From positions 124,001-188,000 of the forward strand of contig JAYYEI010000049.1 of NCBI GenBank assembly GCA_036159995.1: a DNA stretch of 64,000 nt, in the 5' to 3' direction. Below the pieces are notes generated by a model. It saw only the letters and a list, made by a program, of their open reading frames with translations, did not search any database and had not been told where the DNA came from. Origin of the DNA: UBA8752 sp036159995 (GTDB lineage Bacteria > Bacteroidota > Bacteroidia > Flavobacteriales_D > Sanyastnellaceae). The stretch's first letter is position 1; the number at the start of each line of letters is the position of its first letter. The position numbers and the translations under genes were made by a program. Positions 9,506 to 17,831 of the stretch are shown one piece after another.

Positions 9506-9541
9506 CGCCCGATCGGTCATGCCGGTCGGGCGTTTTGTTTT
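9506..9541 (+). terminator. Rho-independent terminator
   Basis: An 11-pair stem (CGCCCGA with TCGGGCG outside, one T-G wobble, then CGG with CCG), loop TCATG, followed by TTTTGTTTT. It lies 24 nt after the secreted protein's stop and before the convergent hydrolase gene, ending the two-gene unit. Confidence 0.85.
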
Positions 9542-9559
9542 GGCCAATTCCCGGGCGGC

Positions 9560-10333
9560 TCAGGAGAGAAAGGCTTCCACGCGCTGGGCAAAGGCGTCGG
9601 GCTGTTCGGCGTGCAGCCAGTGCCCGGCCTCCAGTCCCGTGGCTTCCAGCTGGGGGAAATGGGCGTTCAGCGCCTTCAGCCCCCGCCCCACGACATAGTC
9701 CGAGCGGGTGCCGTACAGGGCCAGGGTTGGCAGGTCCACCGTACCAAGCGGCAGGAAGGCGGTCATGTCGGCCAGGTGCCGCCGCAGGACGGGTAGATTG
9801 TAGCGCCACGCGAAGCGGTCCGGCGCGGCCCGATGGAGCCCCTTGAGCAGGAATTGCCGGATGCCGGGCTCCTGAATGGTCCCGGCCAGCGCTGCATCCA
9901 CTTCCTGCCGGCGGTCGAACCGGGTCAAATCGAGGGCGGAGAGTGCGTCGAACAGGGGCGTGTGGTGGGGCGGGTAGGCAATGGGGGCCATGTCCGCGAT
10001 GATGAGCTTCCGACAACGGGTGGGGTGTCGGTCGGCAAAGTGCATGACGGTCTTGCCGCCCATGCTGTGGCCGAGGAGGTCGGCTTTCCCGATGCCGAGG
10101 TGGTCGAGGGTATCGAGCAGGTCGACGACCATGTCGGGGTACCCATGGCTAGGGTGGTGGGGACTGCGGCCGTGGTTCCGCTGGTCGATGAGGACCACGG
10201 GGCGGTGATCCGCCCACCGGCTGCCCAGGGTCTGCCAGTTGTCGGAGGAGCCGAGCAGGCCGTGCAGGACGACCAGGGGCGTTGGGCCTTCCGACGTCGG
10301 CTGCGCGCCGAGGATGCGGTGGAACAGCACCAT
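9560..10333 (-). CDS. Alpha/beta hydrolase (YbfF-like esterase)
   Basis: A 257-residue alpha/beta-hydrolase. The oxyanion-hole motif HGLLGSSDNW is at 24-33, the nucleophile elbow GHSMGG places Ser90, a likely acid is in LYGTRSDYVVG, and the catalytic His is in GHWLHAEQP near 235. The RNHGRSPH motif after strand 4 is typical of the YbfF/esterase group that cleaves short acyl esters or acyl-CoA. The true substrate is not predictable. It begins 2 nt after the pdxJ stop and is almost certainly cotranscribed with it. This hydrolase/pdxJ pairing suggests no obvious shared pathway. Confidence 0.85.
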   Translation of the reverse strand: MVLFHRILGAQPTSEGPTPLVVLHGLLGSSDNWQTLGSRWADHRPVVLIDQRNHGRSPHHPSHGYPDMVVDLLDTLDHLGIGKADLLGHSMGGKTVMHFADRHPTRCRKLIIADMAPIAYPPHHTPLFDALSALDLTRFDRRQEVDAALAGTIQEPGIRQFLLKGLHRAAPDRFAWRYNLPVLRRHLADMTAFLPLGTVDLPTLALYGTRSDYVVGRGLKALNAHFPQLEATGLEAGHWLHAEQPDAFAQRVEAFLS

Positions 10334-10335
10334 GG

Positions 10336-11070
10336 TCAGGAGCGCGGCCTGAGGGCCTCCTTGTATTGGCCGACCGCGTTTTGGAGCCCGAGATACAGGG
10401 CGTCGGAGATCAGGGCGTGACCGATGGAGACCTCTTCCAGATGGGGGACGGAGGCGGCGAAATGCGCCAGGTTGTCGAGGTTGAGGTCGTGGCCCGCATT
10501 CACGCCGAGTCCCGCGGCATGGGCTGTGGCGGCGGCCCGGGCAAAGGGGGCCACGGCCGCCTCGGGGTCGGCGGCATGGGCAACCGCGTAGGCCTCAGTG
10601 TACAGTTCAATGCGGTCGGCACCGAGATCGGCGGCGGCCCGGATGCGGTCGTCGTCCGTCTCGATGAAGAGGCTGGTCCGGATGCCAGCTTGCCGGAAGC
10701 GGTCCAGAATGGGGCGCAACCGATCGGCTTCGGAGAGCGTGTCCCAACCAGCATTGGACGTCAGGACATCGGGCGGGTCGGGGACCAGCGTCACCTGCTC
10801 CGGGCGGACCGACAGCACGAGCTCGACGAAGTCCTCCGAGGGGTAGCCTTCGATGTTGAATTCGGTGTGGACCACCGGGCGCAGGGCCCGGACGTCGTTG
10901 TAGGTGATGTGGCGGGCATCCGGACGGGGGTGGACCGTGATGCCGTCAGCCCCCCATTCCTGGAGGCGTTCGGCGGCCCGGACCGGGCAAGGCTCGGTTC
11001 CACCCCGGGCATTTCGGAGGGTGGCCACCTTGTTGACGTTGACACTCAGTCGCGTTGGGAAAGTTTCCAT
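10336..11070 (-). CDS. pdxJ: Pyridoxine 5'-phosphate synthase
   Basis: Condenses 1-deoxyxylulose 5-phosphate with 3-amino-1-hydroxyacetone phosphate to pyridoxine 5'-phosphate, the last ring-forming step of DXP-dependent vitamin B6 synthesis. The 244-residue TIM barrel has the family N-terminus LSVNVNKVATLRNARGG, then GADGITVHPRPDARHI, FNIEGYPS, GADRIELYTE, and the C-terminal NAGHDLNLDN and EVSIGHALISDAL motifs. ATG 11070 is chosen over an upstream in-frame start at 11223, which would run into the divergent CBS-protein gene. Its DXP substrate is made by Dxs (2.5 kb). The gene is divergent from the CBS-nadK-porG-uppS-bamA cluster, an arrangement familiar from Flavobacteria. Confidence 0.96.
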   Translation of the reverse strand: METFPTRLSVNVNKVATLRNARGGTEPCPVRAAERLQEWGADGITVHPRPDARHITYNDVRALRPVVHTEFNIEGYPSEDFVELVLSVRPEQVTLVPDPPDVLTSNAGWDTLSEADRLRPILDRFRQAGIRTSLFIETDDDRIRAAADLGADRIELYTEAYAVAHAADPEAAVAPFARAAATAHAAGLGVNAGHDLNLDNLAHFAASVPHLEEVSIGHALISDALYLGLQNAVGQYKEALRPRS

Positions 11071-11103
11071 GGACGGGGGGCGGTGGAACGTCCACCGGGC
11101 CGC

Positions 11104-11111
11104 TAATTTCG
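11104..11111 (+). promoter_or_regulatory. -7-like box of the CBS-nadK-porG cluster
   Basis: TAATTTCG (TAnnTTTG with one T-to-C change) ends 32 nt before the CBS-protein ATG. The same GCTAATTTCG sequence precedes purH at 45.8 kb, which supports it as a recurring promoter element. Confidence 0.5.
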
Positions 11112-11143
11112 CAAAAGACACGCCCCACCGGGCACCGGAGTCC

Positions 11144-11797
11144 ATGCACGCAGGAAGCATCACCAACCCCGAGCTCATCTCGCTCGACCCAGGAGACACC
11201 TTGGATAAGGCGCTGCGCGCCATGGACGAGCTGAAGGTGGAGCATCTGCCGGTCTGTGCCGAGGGCCGCTATCTCGGCCTCGTCGCCGAACAGCACCTGC
11301 TCGATCAGGAGGGCGAGGTGCCTTTCCTGACCAACGTGCAGCTCATGCCCGTGATGGTCGCCCCCGGCCAGCATTTCCTCGAAGTCGTCGACGTGCTCTG
11401 CGAGGCCGACGTGAGCGTGGTGCCCGTGGTGGAGGAGGGACGATTGGTCGGCAGCATCGACCGCGCCCATCTGTGGCGGGCCTTCCACCACAGCCTCACG
11501 CCCTACAGCGAGGGCAGCATCCTCACCCTGGAGGTGCCGTGGAAGGACTACAGCTTGGCCCAGGTGTCCCACCGGGTGGAGTCCGAAGGGGTCAAGATTC
11601 TCCAGGTGCTGGTCAGCGACGGCGCCCAGCCGGACCACGCGGAGGTGGCCTTGCGCCTGTCCACCCGCGACATCGAGCCCCTGATTGACTCGCTCCGCCG
11701 CCATGGCTATGCCGTGAGCGCCTTCTACCGGGCCGAGGAATACGCCGAAGACATGAAGAAGCGGATGGCCGCCTTCATGCGGTACATGAACACCTGA
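11144..11797 (+). CDS. CBS-domain protein
   Basis: A 217-residue cytosolic protein with a CBS pair at ~1-125 (LDKALRAMDELKVEHLPVCAEGRYLGLVAE, then VVDVLCEADVSVVPVVEEGRLVGSIDR) and a C-terminal ~90-residue part resembling an ACT-like regulatory fold (ILTLEVPWKDYSLAQVSHRVESEGVKILQ). CBS pairs commonly bind adenine nucleotides. Lying 4 nt before nadK, it may sense or tune nucleotide or NAD(P) state, but that is inference. ATG 11144 fits the family length; upstream in-frame codons belong to the pdxJ region on the other strand. The CBS-nadK-porG-uppS order is conserved in Flavobacteria as far as I recall. Confidence 0.85.
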   Translation: MHAGSITNPELISLDPGDTLDKALRAMDELKVEHLPVCAEGRYLGLVAEQHLLDQEGEVPFLTNVQLMPVMVAPGQHFLEVVDVLCEADVSVVPVVEEGRLVGSIDRAHLWRAFHHSLTPYSEGSILTLEVPWKDYSLAQVSHRVESEGVKILQVLVSDGAQPDHAEVALRLSTRDIEPLIDSLRRHGYAVSAFYRAEEYAEDMKKRMAAFMRYMNT

Positions 11798-11801
11798 TTC
11801 C

Positions 11802-12746
11802 ATGGCCACCCGTCCCGCAGTCCATTCGGTTCTCCTCCACGGCAAGGCCCTTGAGGCTCCGCTGTTGGAGCGGATCAAGCGCGTTTTCTCTGCGCTTCAG
11901 GACCGGGGGACCACCATGCAGTTGAGCCCGGCCTACGCCAACCTCCTGGACGCGAACGGCGTCGATCGTTCCGCCTTCGGCCTGCAGATTTACGAACCGG
12001 GCACGAGCCCGGACCCCGACATGGTGCTCTCCTTCGGGGGCGATGGCACCGTGCTCGAAACGGCCTCCATGCCGGGCGCCGCGGGCGTGCCGGTCCTGGG
12101 CATCAACACGGGGAGGCTCGGTTTCCTCGCCCATGTGCCACTAGAAGATGCCGAATCCCTCCTCGAGGGCATCCTCGACGGAAACTACACCGTGGAGGAC
12201 CGCAACATGCTCGAGGTGGAATTCCCCGGACTGGACCTCGAGCCAGGCGGACTGGCCCTCAACGAGGTGACCGTGCACCGCCGGGATGTGGCGAGCATGA
12301 TCCGGATCTCCGTCCACCGGGACGGCACGTTCATCAACCGCTATTGGGCAGATGGCCTCATCGTCTCCACGGCGACCGGGTCCACCGCCTATTCTCTGAG
12401 CTGCGGCGGCCCCATCGTCCACCCGGCGAGCAACGCCATCGTCCTCAACCCCATCGCCCCGCACAACCTCAACGACCGGCCCCTCGTCATTCCGGCGGAA
12501 GGGACGCTCGAAATCCAGGCGGAGGGCCGCGACGACCACCTGATGGTGACGCTCGACACCCGCTCCCACAAGGTGGCGGTACCGGCGCGTTTCCTCGTCC
12601 GCCCGGCGGACCGCCCGTTCAAGCTTGTGCAGTTGCCCGGCGGCGACTTCATCGAGACCGTCCGGCGCAAACTCCACCTTGGACTGGACGGCCGCGAGGG
12701 CCCCTCCCGGGCCGGCGGGCACGAAATCGGCCCCGGATCGCGTTGA
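11802..12746 (+). CDS. nadK: NAD kinase
   Basis: Phosphorylates NAD to NADP using ATP or polyphosphate. The 314-residue protein has the signature GGDGT at 79-83, the LGINTGRLGFL motif at ~105-115, the NE pair in LNEVTVHR, and TATGSTAYSLSCGGPI with the catalytic/glycine-rich segment. The C-terminal ~20 residues (GREGPSRAGG...) extend past the usual fold and look unstructured. It starts 4 nt after the CBS-protein stop. Its stop overlaps the porG ATG (TGATG), so translation is probably coupled through the three genes. Confidence 0.96.
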   Translation: MATRPAVHSVLLHGKALEAPLLERIKRVFSALQDRGTTMQLSPAYANLLDANGVDRSAFGLQIYEPGTSPDPDMVLSFGGDGTVLETASMPGAAGVPVLGINTGRLGFLAHVPLEDAESLLEGILDGNYTVEDRNMLEVEFPGLDLEPGGLALNEVTVHRRDVASMIRISVHRDGTFINRYWADGLIVSTATGSTAYSLSCGGPIVHPASNAIVLNPIAPHNLNDRPLVIPAEGTLEIQAEGRDDHLMVTLDTRSHKVAVPARFLVRPADRPFKLVQLPGGDFIETVRRKLHLGLDGREGPSRAGGHEIGPGSR

Positions 12747-13627
12747 TGTCCCACCCGACGGCCATGTCCTCCCCATTGCGCTCCCTTCTCCCGCTTTTCC
12801 TCGCCCTGTGCATGGTCCAGGCGGGCTTCGACGCGCACGCCCAGGTCAAATTCGAGCGGAGCAAGACGCTGGGCTTCACCCTTGGCACCGGATACTACCT
12901 CGGGGAAATGAACCCCTACGGCCATTTCAAGGGCCGCTTCCAACCCGGATTCGGGGGCTTCATGCGGTTCAACATGACCCGCCGGTTCGGCGTGCGGGCC
13001 TCGGTCCACAGGACCAACCTGCTCTACTACGACGCTGATTCGAATGACCCGTGGATCGCCAACCGGAACCTGCACTTCCGGAACGCCATCACGGAAGGGT
13101 CGGTCGTGGCGGAATTCAATTATTCCCGGTACCAGATCGGCAACACGAAGGACCGCTTCACGGGCTACCTCTTCGGAGGGCTTTCCCTCTACAGTCACAT
13201 GCCCGAGGCGGAGATCGACGGCATCTGGTACGAGTTGCAGCCTCTGGGAACGGAAGGCCAGGGAACCACGTCCGCCAGTGGGGGCAGTCGCTACGCGACG
13301 ACCGGATTCGCCATTCCGTTCGGATTCGGGTTCAAATGGAACCTCGGCCGCTTCTCCGCCCTCAACCTCGAATGGGGCATGCGCCGGACTTGGACGGACC
13401 ACATCGACGACGTGGCGGGATACTATGCCAGCCTCGCCGTCCTCGAGGAGGAGGCGGGCCCCCTGTCCGAACTGCTCAGCGAAGCCCGCATCGAACGGGA
13501 GGGCAATCTGGAGGATCCGGTGGGCCAGATGCGCGGCTACAATGGCCTCGACGACCGGTTCGCCGTGATGAGTGTGTCGTTCACCTTCCGCATCGACAAG
13601 TCGCCGACCACCTGCTGGGAACGTTGA
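12746..13627 (+). CDS. porG: PorG-like outer-membrane protein (DUF6089), T9SS component
   Basis: A 293-residue predicted outer-membrane beta-barrel with a signal peptide ending near residue 33 (FDAHAQ). The mature protein has alternating aromatic/polar strands (LGFTLGTGYYLGEMNPYGHF, GFGGFMRFNMTRRFGVRASV, YLFGGLSLYSH, FAIPFGFGFKWNLGRFSALNLEWGM) and ends in a barrel strand (AVMSVSFTFRID). Position between nadK and uppS, length and the GTGYYLGEMNP motif fit the DUF6089/PorG family, an outer-membrane part of the type IX secretion machine in Porphyromonas and Flavobacterium. This fits with the T9SS-sorted protein at the window start. The start ATG overlaps the nadK stop by one base. Confidence 0.78.
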   Translation: MSHPTAMSSPLRSLLPLFLALCMVQAGFDAHAQVKFERSKTLGFTLGTGYYLGEMNPYGHFKGRFQPGFGGFMRFNMTRRFGVRASVHRTNLLYYDADSNDPWIANRNLHFRNAITEGSVVAEFNYSRYQIGNTKDRFTGYLFGGLSLYSHMPEAEIDGIWYELQPLGTEGQGTTSASGGSRYATTGFAIPFGFGFKWNLGRFSALNLEWGMRRTWTDHIDDVAGYYASLAVLEEEAGPLSELLSEARIEREGNLEDPVGQMRGYNGLDDRFAVMSVSFTFRIDKSPTTCWER

Positions 13628-13681
13628 CCGTCCGGGGTGGTTAGGTGAAAAACTCCCAAAGACCGGCGTCCACCCGGGAAT

Positions 13682-13689
13682 TACCTTGC
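13682..13689 (+). promoter_or_regulatory. -7-like box upstream of uppS
   Basis: TACCTTGC ends 55 nt before the uppS ATG in the 117-nt gap after porG. It matches TAnnTT and may allow uppS-bamA-ompH-murI to be transcribed separately from nadK-porG. Confidence 0.35.
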
Positions 13690-13744
13690 GGGGCGCGTCA
13701 CTCCGGGCCACCTTCGTCGGGCCCTTCCGGCGCCATTCGACACC

Positions 13745-14491
13745 ATGGCCGATTCCGCCACCTCCACCAACCCATTGCCCCGCCACGTGGCCGTCATCAT
13801 GGACGGCAATGGGCGCTGGGCGAGAGAGCGCGGAGAGGACCGGGTCTTCGGCCACGCCAACGGGGTGGACAGCGTCCGCGCCGTGGTCCGGGCCGCCGGT
13901 GAACTGGGCGTGGAGTTCCTCACGCTGTATGCGTTCAGCACGGAGAACTGGTCCCGGCCCAAGGAAGAGATCAATGCCCTGATGGAATTGCTGGTCAGCA
14001 GCCTCGCCGGAGAGGTGGACGAGCTCATCGCCCAGGGCGTCCGGCTGCGCTCCGTCGGGGCGCTCGACAGCCTGCCCGAGGCGTGCCGTGAGGCCCTTGG
14101 GGACGTCGAGGACCGCACCGCGGGGTGCACAGGACTCACCCTGATCCTCGCGCTCAGCTACAGCGGCCGTTGGGAAATCACGGAGGCCGTGCGGGACATT
14201 GTCCGCTCGGGCCTCGCCGCCGACGACATCGACGAGAACACCCTCCGGAACTGCATGGGCTTGCCCGATGTGCCGGACCCGGAGCTCCTCATCCGCACCA
14301 GCGGGGAGCAGCGGCTGAGCAATTTCCTGCTCTGGCAGCTGGCCTATTCCGAGCTCCACTTCACCCCGGTCATGTGGCCGGACTTCAGGGAGGACCATTT
14401 CCGGGCCGCGGTCCACGAGTTCCGGGGCCGGGAGCGGCGCTTCGGACGGACCGGAGAACAATTGAGACATGTGCAGAATGCGGGCAACTGA
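13745..14491 (+). CDS. uppS: Isoprenyl transferase (undecaprenyl diphosphate synthase)
   Basis: Cis-prenyltransferase that elongates farnesyl diphosphate with isopentenyl diphosphate to the C55 carrier lipid for peptidoglycan and O-antigen. The 248-residue protein has the invariant HVAVIMDGNGRWA with catalytic Asp20, LTLYAFSTENWSRP at ~60-73, and the C-terminal LLIRTSGEQRLSNFLLWQ and ELHF motifs. Its C5 substrates come from the MEP pathway represented here by dxs and ispD. Its end overlaps the bamA start by 23 nt, implying translational coupling of lipid-carrier and outer-membrane assembly genes. Confidence 0.96.
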   Translation: MADSATSTNPLPRHVAVIMDGNGRWARERGEDRVFGHANGVDSVRAVVRAAGELGVEFLTLYAFSTENWSRPKEEINALMELLVSSLAGEVDELIAQGVRLRSVGALDSLPEACREALGDVEDRTAGCTGLTLILALSYSGRWEITEAVRDIVRSGLAADDIDENTLRNCMGLPDVPDPELLIRTSGEQRLSNFLLWQLAYSELHFTPVMWPDFREDHFRAAVHEFRGRERRFGRTGEQLRHVQNAGN

Positions 14492-17033
14492 GCGGGCACA
14501 CGGGCCTTGGATGGCGGGGTGGATGGCCCTCGCGATGCTGCTGTTCGCAGCCGGACCTGTCTGGGCCCAGCCGGCGGAAACCAGCCTCGACCTCGCCGTG
14601 CCGTCGGACTACCGGATCGCTGGCCTCACCGTACTTGGGGCGGAGTTCACCGACGCTCAAGCCGTCAAGTTGTTCAGCGGCCTGCAGGTTGGCGATGAGG
14701 TGACCATTCCCGGTGACCGAATCAGTGACGCCGTCCGCAACCTCTGGGACCAGCGGCTCTTCAGCGACGTCTCCATTGAACTCGCCGAGCGCCGGGGCGA
14801 TGATGTTTACCTCGTCATCCGCGTGGTCGAAATGCCCCGCCTCACCAAGTACGGGTTTACCGGCGTGAAGCGGGGAGAGCAGGAAACCCTGCGGGGCAAG
14901 CTCGACCTCGTCCGGGGTCAAATCGTCAACGAGAACCTCAAGGTCACGACGCGCCGCATCCTCGAGGACCATTACATCGAGAAGGGGTATTTCGATGCGA
15001 AGGTGACGGTGACCGACACGCGGGACACCCTGCTCGAGAATGCCTCCCGGGTGGACATCGACATCGACAAGGGCGAGAAGGTCAAGGTGGGCGCCATCCG
15101 CATCGCCGGGGCCGAGGCCGTTCCCGAGAAGTCGCTCAAGCGGAAGATGCGCAATGTGAAGGAGCGCGCCTGGTGGCGAATCTTCAAGGCGTCCAAGTAC
15201 CTGGAGGAGGAATTCAATGCCGACCTCGAGGCCATCGTCGCCCATTACCGGGAAAAGGGATACCGCAACGCCCGCGTGGCGCAGGACAGCCTCTTCCGCA
15301 CGCCGGAGGGCGACCTCGGCATCGCCATGTCTGTGGAGGAGGGCGGGAAGTTCCACCTCCGCGAGATCACGTTCACCGGCAACACCAAGTACACGACCGG
15401 CCAGCTGGACAGCCTGCTGGGCCTCAAGCGGGGGGACCTCTACGACGTGGCCGAGCTCGAGAAGCGTCTCTTCATGAACCCGAAGGGCATCGACCTGAGC
15501 ACCCTCTACAGCGACGACGGCTACCTGACCTTCCAAGCCATCCCGGTGGAGGTGCGCGCCGAAAACGACAGCATCGACCTGGAGATCCGCCTGGTGGAGG
15601 GCAAGCAATTCCGCATCGGACGGGTCGACGTCCGGGGCAACACCAAGACCAGCGACCACGTGATCCGCCGGGAAATCCGTACGATGCCGGGTGACCTCTT
15701 CAGCCGGACCGACGTCATCCGGACCCAGCGGGAGCTCAACCAGTTGAACTACTTCAACCCGGAGGCCTTCGGCATCAATCCGGTCCAGAATCCGCAGGAC
15801 GGAACCGTCGACATCGAGTACGTCGTCGAGGAGAAGCCCACCGACCAGATCGAGTTGCAGGGCGGCTGGGGCGGTGGCCGCATCGTGGGCTCACTCGGTG
15901 TGACCTTCAACAACTTCGCCGTCGGCAAGGCCTTCAAGAAGGGCGCATGGCGGCCGGTGCCGATGGGCGACGGCCAGCGCGTGAGCATCCGGGCCCAGTC
16001 CAACGGCCTGTTCTTCCAGAGCTACAACGTGAGCTTCACCGAGCCGTGGCTCGGGGGCAAGAAGCCCAATGCGCTCACCGTGGCGGCCTGGCGCTCCATC
16101 CAGTCCAACGGGCAGCCGAAGCGCATCGAAGGGGAGGACAACCCCCTCCGTCAAACCCTCATGATCACGGGGGTGTCGGCCTCCATCGGCCAGCGCTGGA
16201 ACAAGCCGGACGACTGGTTCGTGGTCAATGCGGGCCTCAGCTACCAGCACTTCGATTTCGACCAGTACAACAGCGGCCTCTTCAGCTTCACGGACGGCAA
16301 GTCCAACAACATCGCGCTCAACCTCGTGATGAGCCGGAACTCCGTCAGCGATCCCATTTTCCCGGTGTGGGGCTCCGAGGTCCGACTCAACGTGAAGGCG
16401 ACCCCGCCTTACAGCCTGTTCCAGCCCGACCGGAATTGGGCCGCCCTCGATGACCAGGAGCGCTTCCGGTTTGTGGAATACCACAAGTGGAAGTTCGTGG
16501 CCAACTGGTACACGCCGCTCACCACCGGCGGTGGGGAAAACCCGAAATCCCTCGTCCTGCGCACCTACTTCGGCGGCGGCATCATCGGCCAGTACAACCG
16601 GCAGATCGGCCTCTCGCCCTTCGAGCGTTTCTACCTCGGCGGGGTGTTCCTGAGCGGCTTCGTGTTGGATGGCCGGGAGATCATTTCCCTGCGGGGGTAT
16701 GACAACCTCTCCCTGACTGCCCCGGACCAGAACACCGGCGCGGGCGCCATCGCGAAGTACGGGGCCGAGTTGCGTTACCCGCTGAGCACCAACCCGAGTG
16801 CCACCATCTACACGATGGCATTCCTCGAGGCGGGCAACACCTGGGAGACGGGAGACGGTTTCAATCCGTTTGACGTGTATCGCTCGGGTGGCGTGGGCAT
16901 GCGCATCTTCCTGCCCATGTTCGGCCTGCTCGGCCTGGATTACGGATGGCGCTTCGACGACGTGCCCTCCGCCCCGTCCATGGCGCGGGGCCAATTCCAT
17001 TTCTCCCTGGGCATGAACATTGGGGATTTGTAA
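14469..17033 (+). CDS. bamA: Outer-membrane protein assembly factor BamA
   Basis: Core of the BAM complex, which inserts beta-barrel proteins into the outer membrane. The 854-residue protein has a signal peptide (AMLLFAAGPVWAQ), five POTRA-type repeats at ~45-470 (for example RIAGLTVLGAEFTDAQAV, VKVGAIRIAGAEAVPEKSL, LREITFTGNTKYTTGQLD, FRIGRVDVRGNTKTSDHVI) and a C-terminal Omp85 barrel. The barrel holds the LRGYDN lid-lock motif at ~740 and ends in FHFSLGMNIGDL. Alternative ATG 14478 would drop three residues; both overlap uppS. It is followed by two Skp-like chaperone genes, the usual partnership. The stop is TAA. Confidence 0.95.
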   Translation: MCRMRATERAHGPWMAGWMALAMLLFAAGPVWAQPAETSLDLAVPSDYRIAGLTVLGAEFTDAQAVKLFSGLQVGDEVTIPGDRISDAVRNLWDQRLFSDVSIELAERRGDDVYLVIRVVEMPRLTKYGFTGVKRGEQETLRGKLDLVRGQIVNENLKVTTRRILEDHYIEKGYFDAKVTVTDTRDTLLENASRVDIDIDKGEKVKVGAIRIAGAEAVPEKSLKRKMRNVKERAWWRIFKASKYLEEEFNADLEAIVAHYREKGYRNARVAQDSLFRTPEGDLGIAMSVEEGGKFHLREITFTGNTKYTTGQLDSLLGLKRGDLYDVAELEKRLFMNPKGIDLSTLYSDDGYLTFQAIPVEVRAENDSIDLEIRLVEGKQFRIGRVDVRGNTKTSDHVIRREIRTMPGDLFSRTDVIRTQRELNQLNYFNPEAFGINPVQNPQDGTVDIEYVVEEKPTDQIELQGGWGGGRIVGSLGVTFNNFAVGKAFKKGAWRPVPMGDGQRVSIRAQSNGLFFQSYNVSFTEPWLGGKKPNALTVAAWRSIQSNGQPKRIEGEDNPLRQTLMITGVSASIGQRWNKPDDWFVVNAGLSYQHFDFDQYNSGLFSFTDGKSNNIALNLVMSRNSVSDPIFPVWGSEVRLNVKATPPYSLFQPDRNWAALDDQERFRFVEYHKWKFVANWYTPLTTGGGENPKSLVLRTYFGGGIIGQYNRQIGLSPFERFYLGGVFLSGFVLDGREIISLRGYDNLSLTAPDQNTGAGAIAKYGAELRYPLSTNPSATIYTMAFLEAGNTWETGDGFNPFDVYRSGGVGMRIFLPMFGLLGLDYGWRFDDVPSAPSMARGQFHFSLGMNIGDL

Positions 17034-17082
17034 GCGCATGTGCGAAACCCATGGAGTTGAACGTTGAGCCCCCGATGCATCC

Positions 17083-17090
17083 TATTTTCG
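17083..17090 (+). promoter_or_regulatory. -7-like box of the first ompH gene
   Basis: TATTTTCG (one change from TAnnTTTG) ends 14 nt before the ATG at 17105. A TTG at 17064-17066 is 16 nt upstream, close to the Bacteroidota -33/-7 spacing. Confidence 0.45.
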
Positions 17091-17104
17091 CTGACCATTA
17101 CGCC

Positions 17105-17794
17105 ATGCGTCCCCTCCGATTCCTCCTTCCGGTCCTCCTGCTCGTCTGCTCGTTGACGGCCGGCGCCCAGAAGTATGCCTACGTCGACACGGAGTACATC
17201 CTCCAGCACCTGCCGGAGTATGCCGATGCCCAGAAGGAGCTCAACAGCCTGGCGTCCGGCTGGCTCGACGAAATCGAAGAGAAGTACGAGGCCGCCAACC
17301 AGCTCGAGACGGCCTACCGTGCCGAGCGGGTTCTGCTCACCCCCGAGATGCGACGCAAGCGCGAGGAGGAGATTGCCGGGAAGCGCACCGAGGCGACCGA
17401 CATGCAGAAGGCCAAATTCGGCGTGGAGGGCGAGCTTTTCCAGAAGCGGCAGGAGCTGATCCAGCCCATCCAGGAGCAGCTCTTCCAGGTGCTGAAGGAC
17501 CTCGCTGGCCAGCGTCAGTACATGGTCATCTTCGACAAGGCCAAGGACAGCAACATGCTGTACACCAACCCCAAGTATGACGTGTCCGACCGGGTCATCA
17601 AGGAGCTGGGCTACACCCCGGGCGAGACGGTCGGGGGCGAGGAGGCCGAGGACGATGGGGAGAAGGGCACGAGCCTTCAGGACCGGATGAACGACACGCT
17701 CGACAAGGGCAAGAACCAACTCAACGATCGCAAGGAGCAGGTCACCAACCGGGTCAACTCCGGCATCAAGGGGGGTGGCCGCCCGAAACAGTGA
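17105..17794 (+). CDS. OmpH/Skp-like periplasmic chaperone
   Basis: A 229-residue Skp family protein with a signal peptide (FLLPVLLLVCSLTAGAQ). After KYAYVDTEYILQHLPEYADAQ comes a long charged coiled coil (~45-125, with QKAKFGVEGELFQKRQELIQP), then the small beta/helix closing segment (GQRQYMVIFDKAKD, LYTNPKYDVSDRVI). Skp holds unfolded outer-membrane proteins on the way to BAM. Unusually, ~65 residues follow the core: an acidic part (GGEEAEDDGEKG), then a Lys/Asn-rich tail, probably disordered. ATG 17105 is used because it begins the signal peptide. It lies 71 nt after bamA and 37 nt before a second family member. Confidence 0.9.
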   Translation: MRPLRFLLPVLLLVCSLTAGAQKYAYVDTEYILQHLPEYADAQKELNSLASGWLDEIEEKYEAANQLETAYRAERVLLTPEMRRKREEEIAGKRTEATDMQKAKFGVEGELFQKRQELIQPIQEQLFQVLKDLAGQRQYMVIFDKAKDSNMLYTNPKYDVSDRVIKELGYTPGETVGGEEAEDDGEKGTSLQDRMNDTLDKGKNQLNDRKEQVTNRVNSGIKGGGRPKQ

Positions 17795-17831
17795 GGCTGC
17801 GGCCCCACCCCACCAGACTACGATTCACACC

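Noticed and set aside
11081..11097. Inverted repeat CGGTGGA-ACG-TCCACCG between pdxJ and the CBS gene
   Set aside because: A 7-bp stem with a 3-nt loop could be an operator for the divergent pair, but short GC-rich repeats are common here and no second copy was seen.
12389..14470. Open frame of 693 codons on the minus strand
   Set aside because: Runs across nadK, porG and uppS in antisense; no signal, domain or promoter support.
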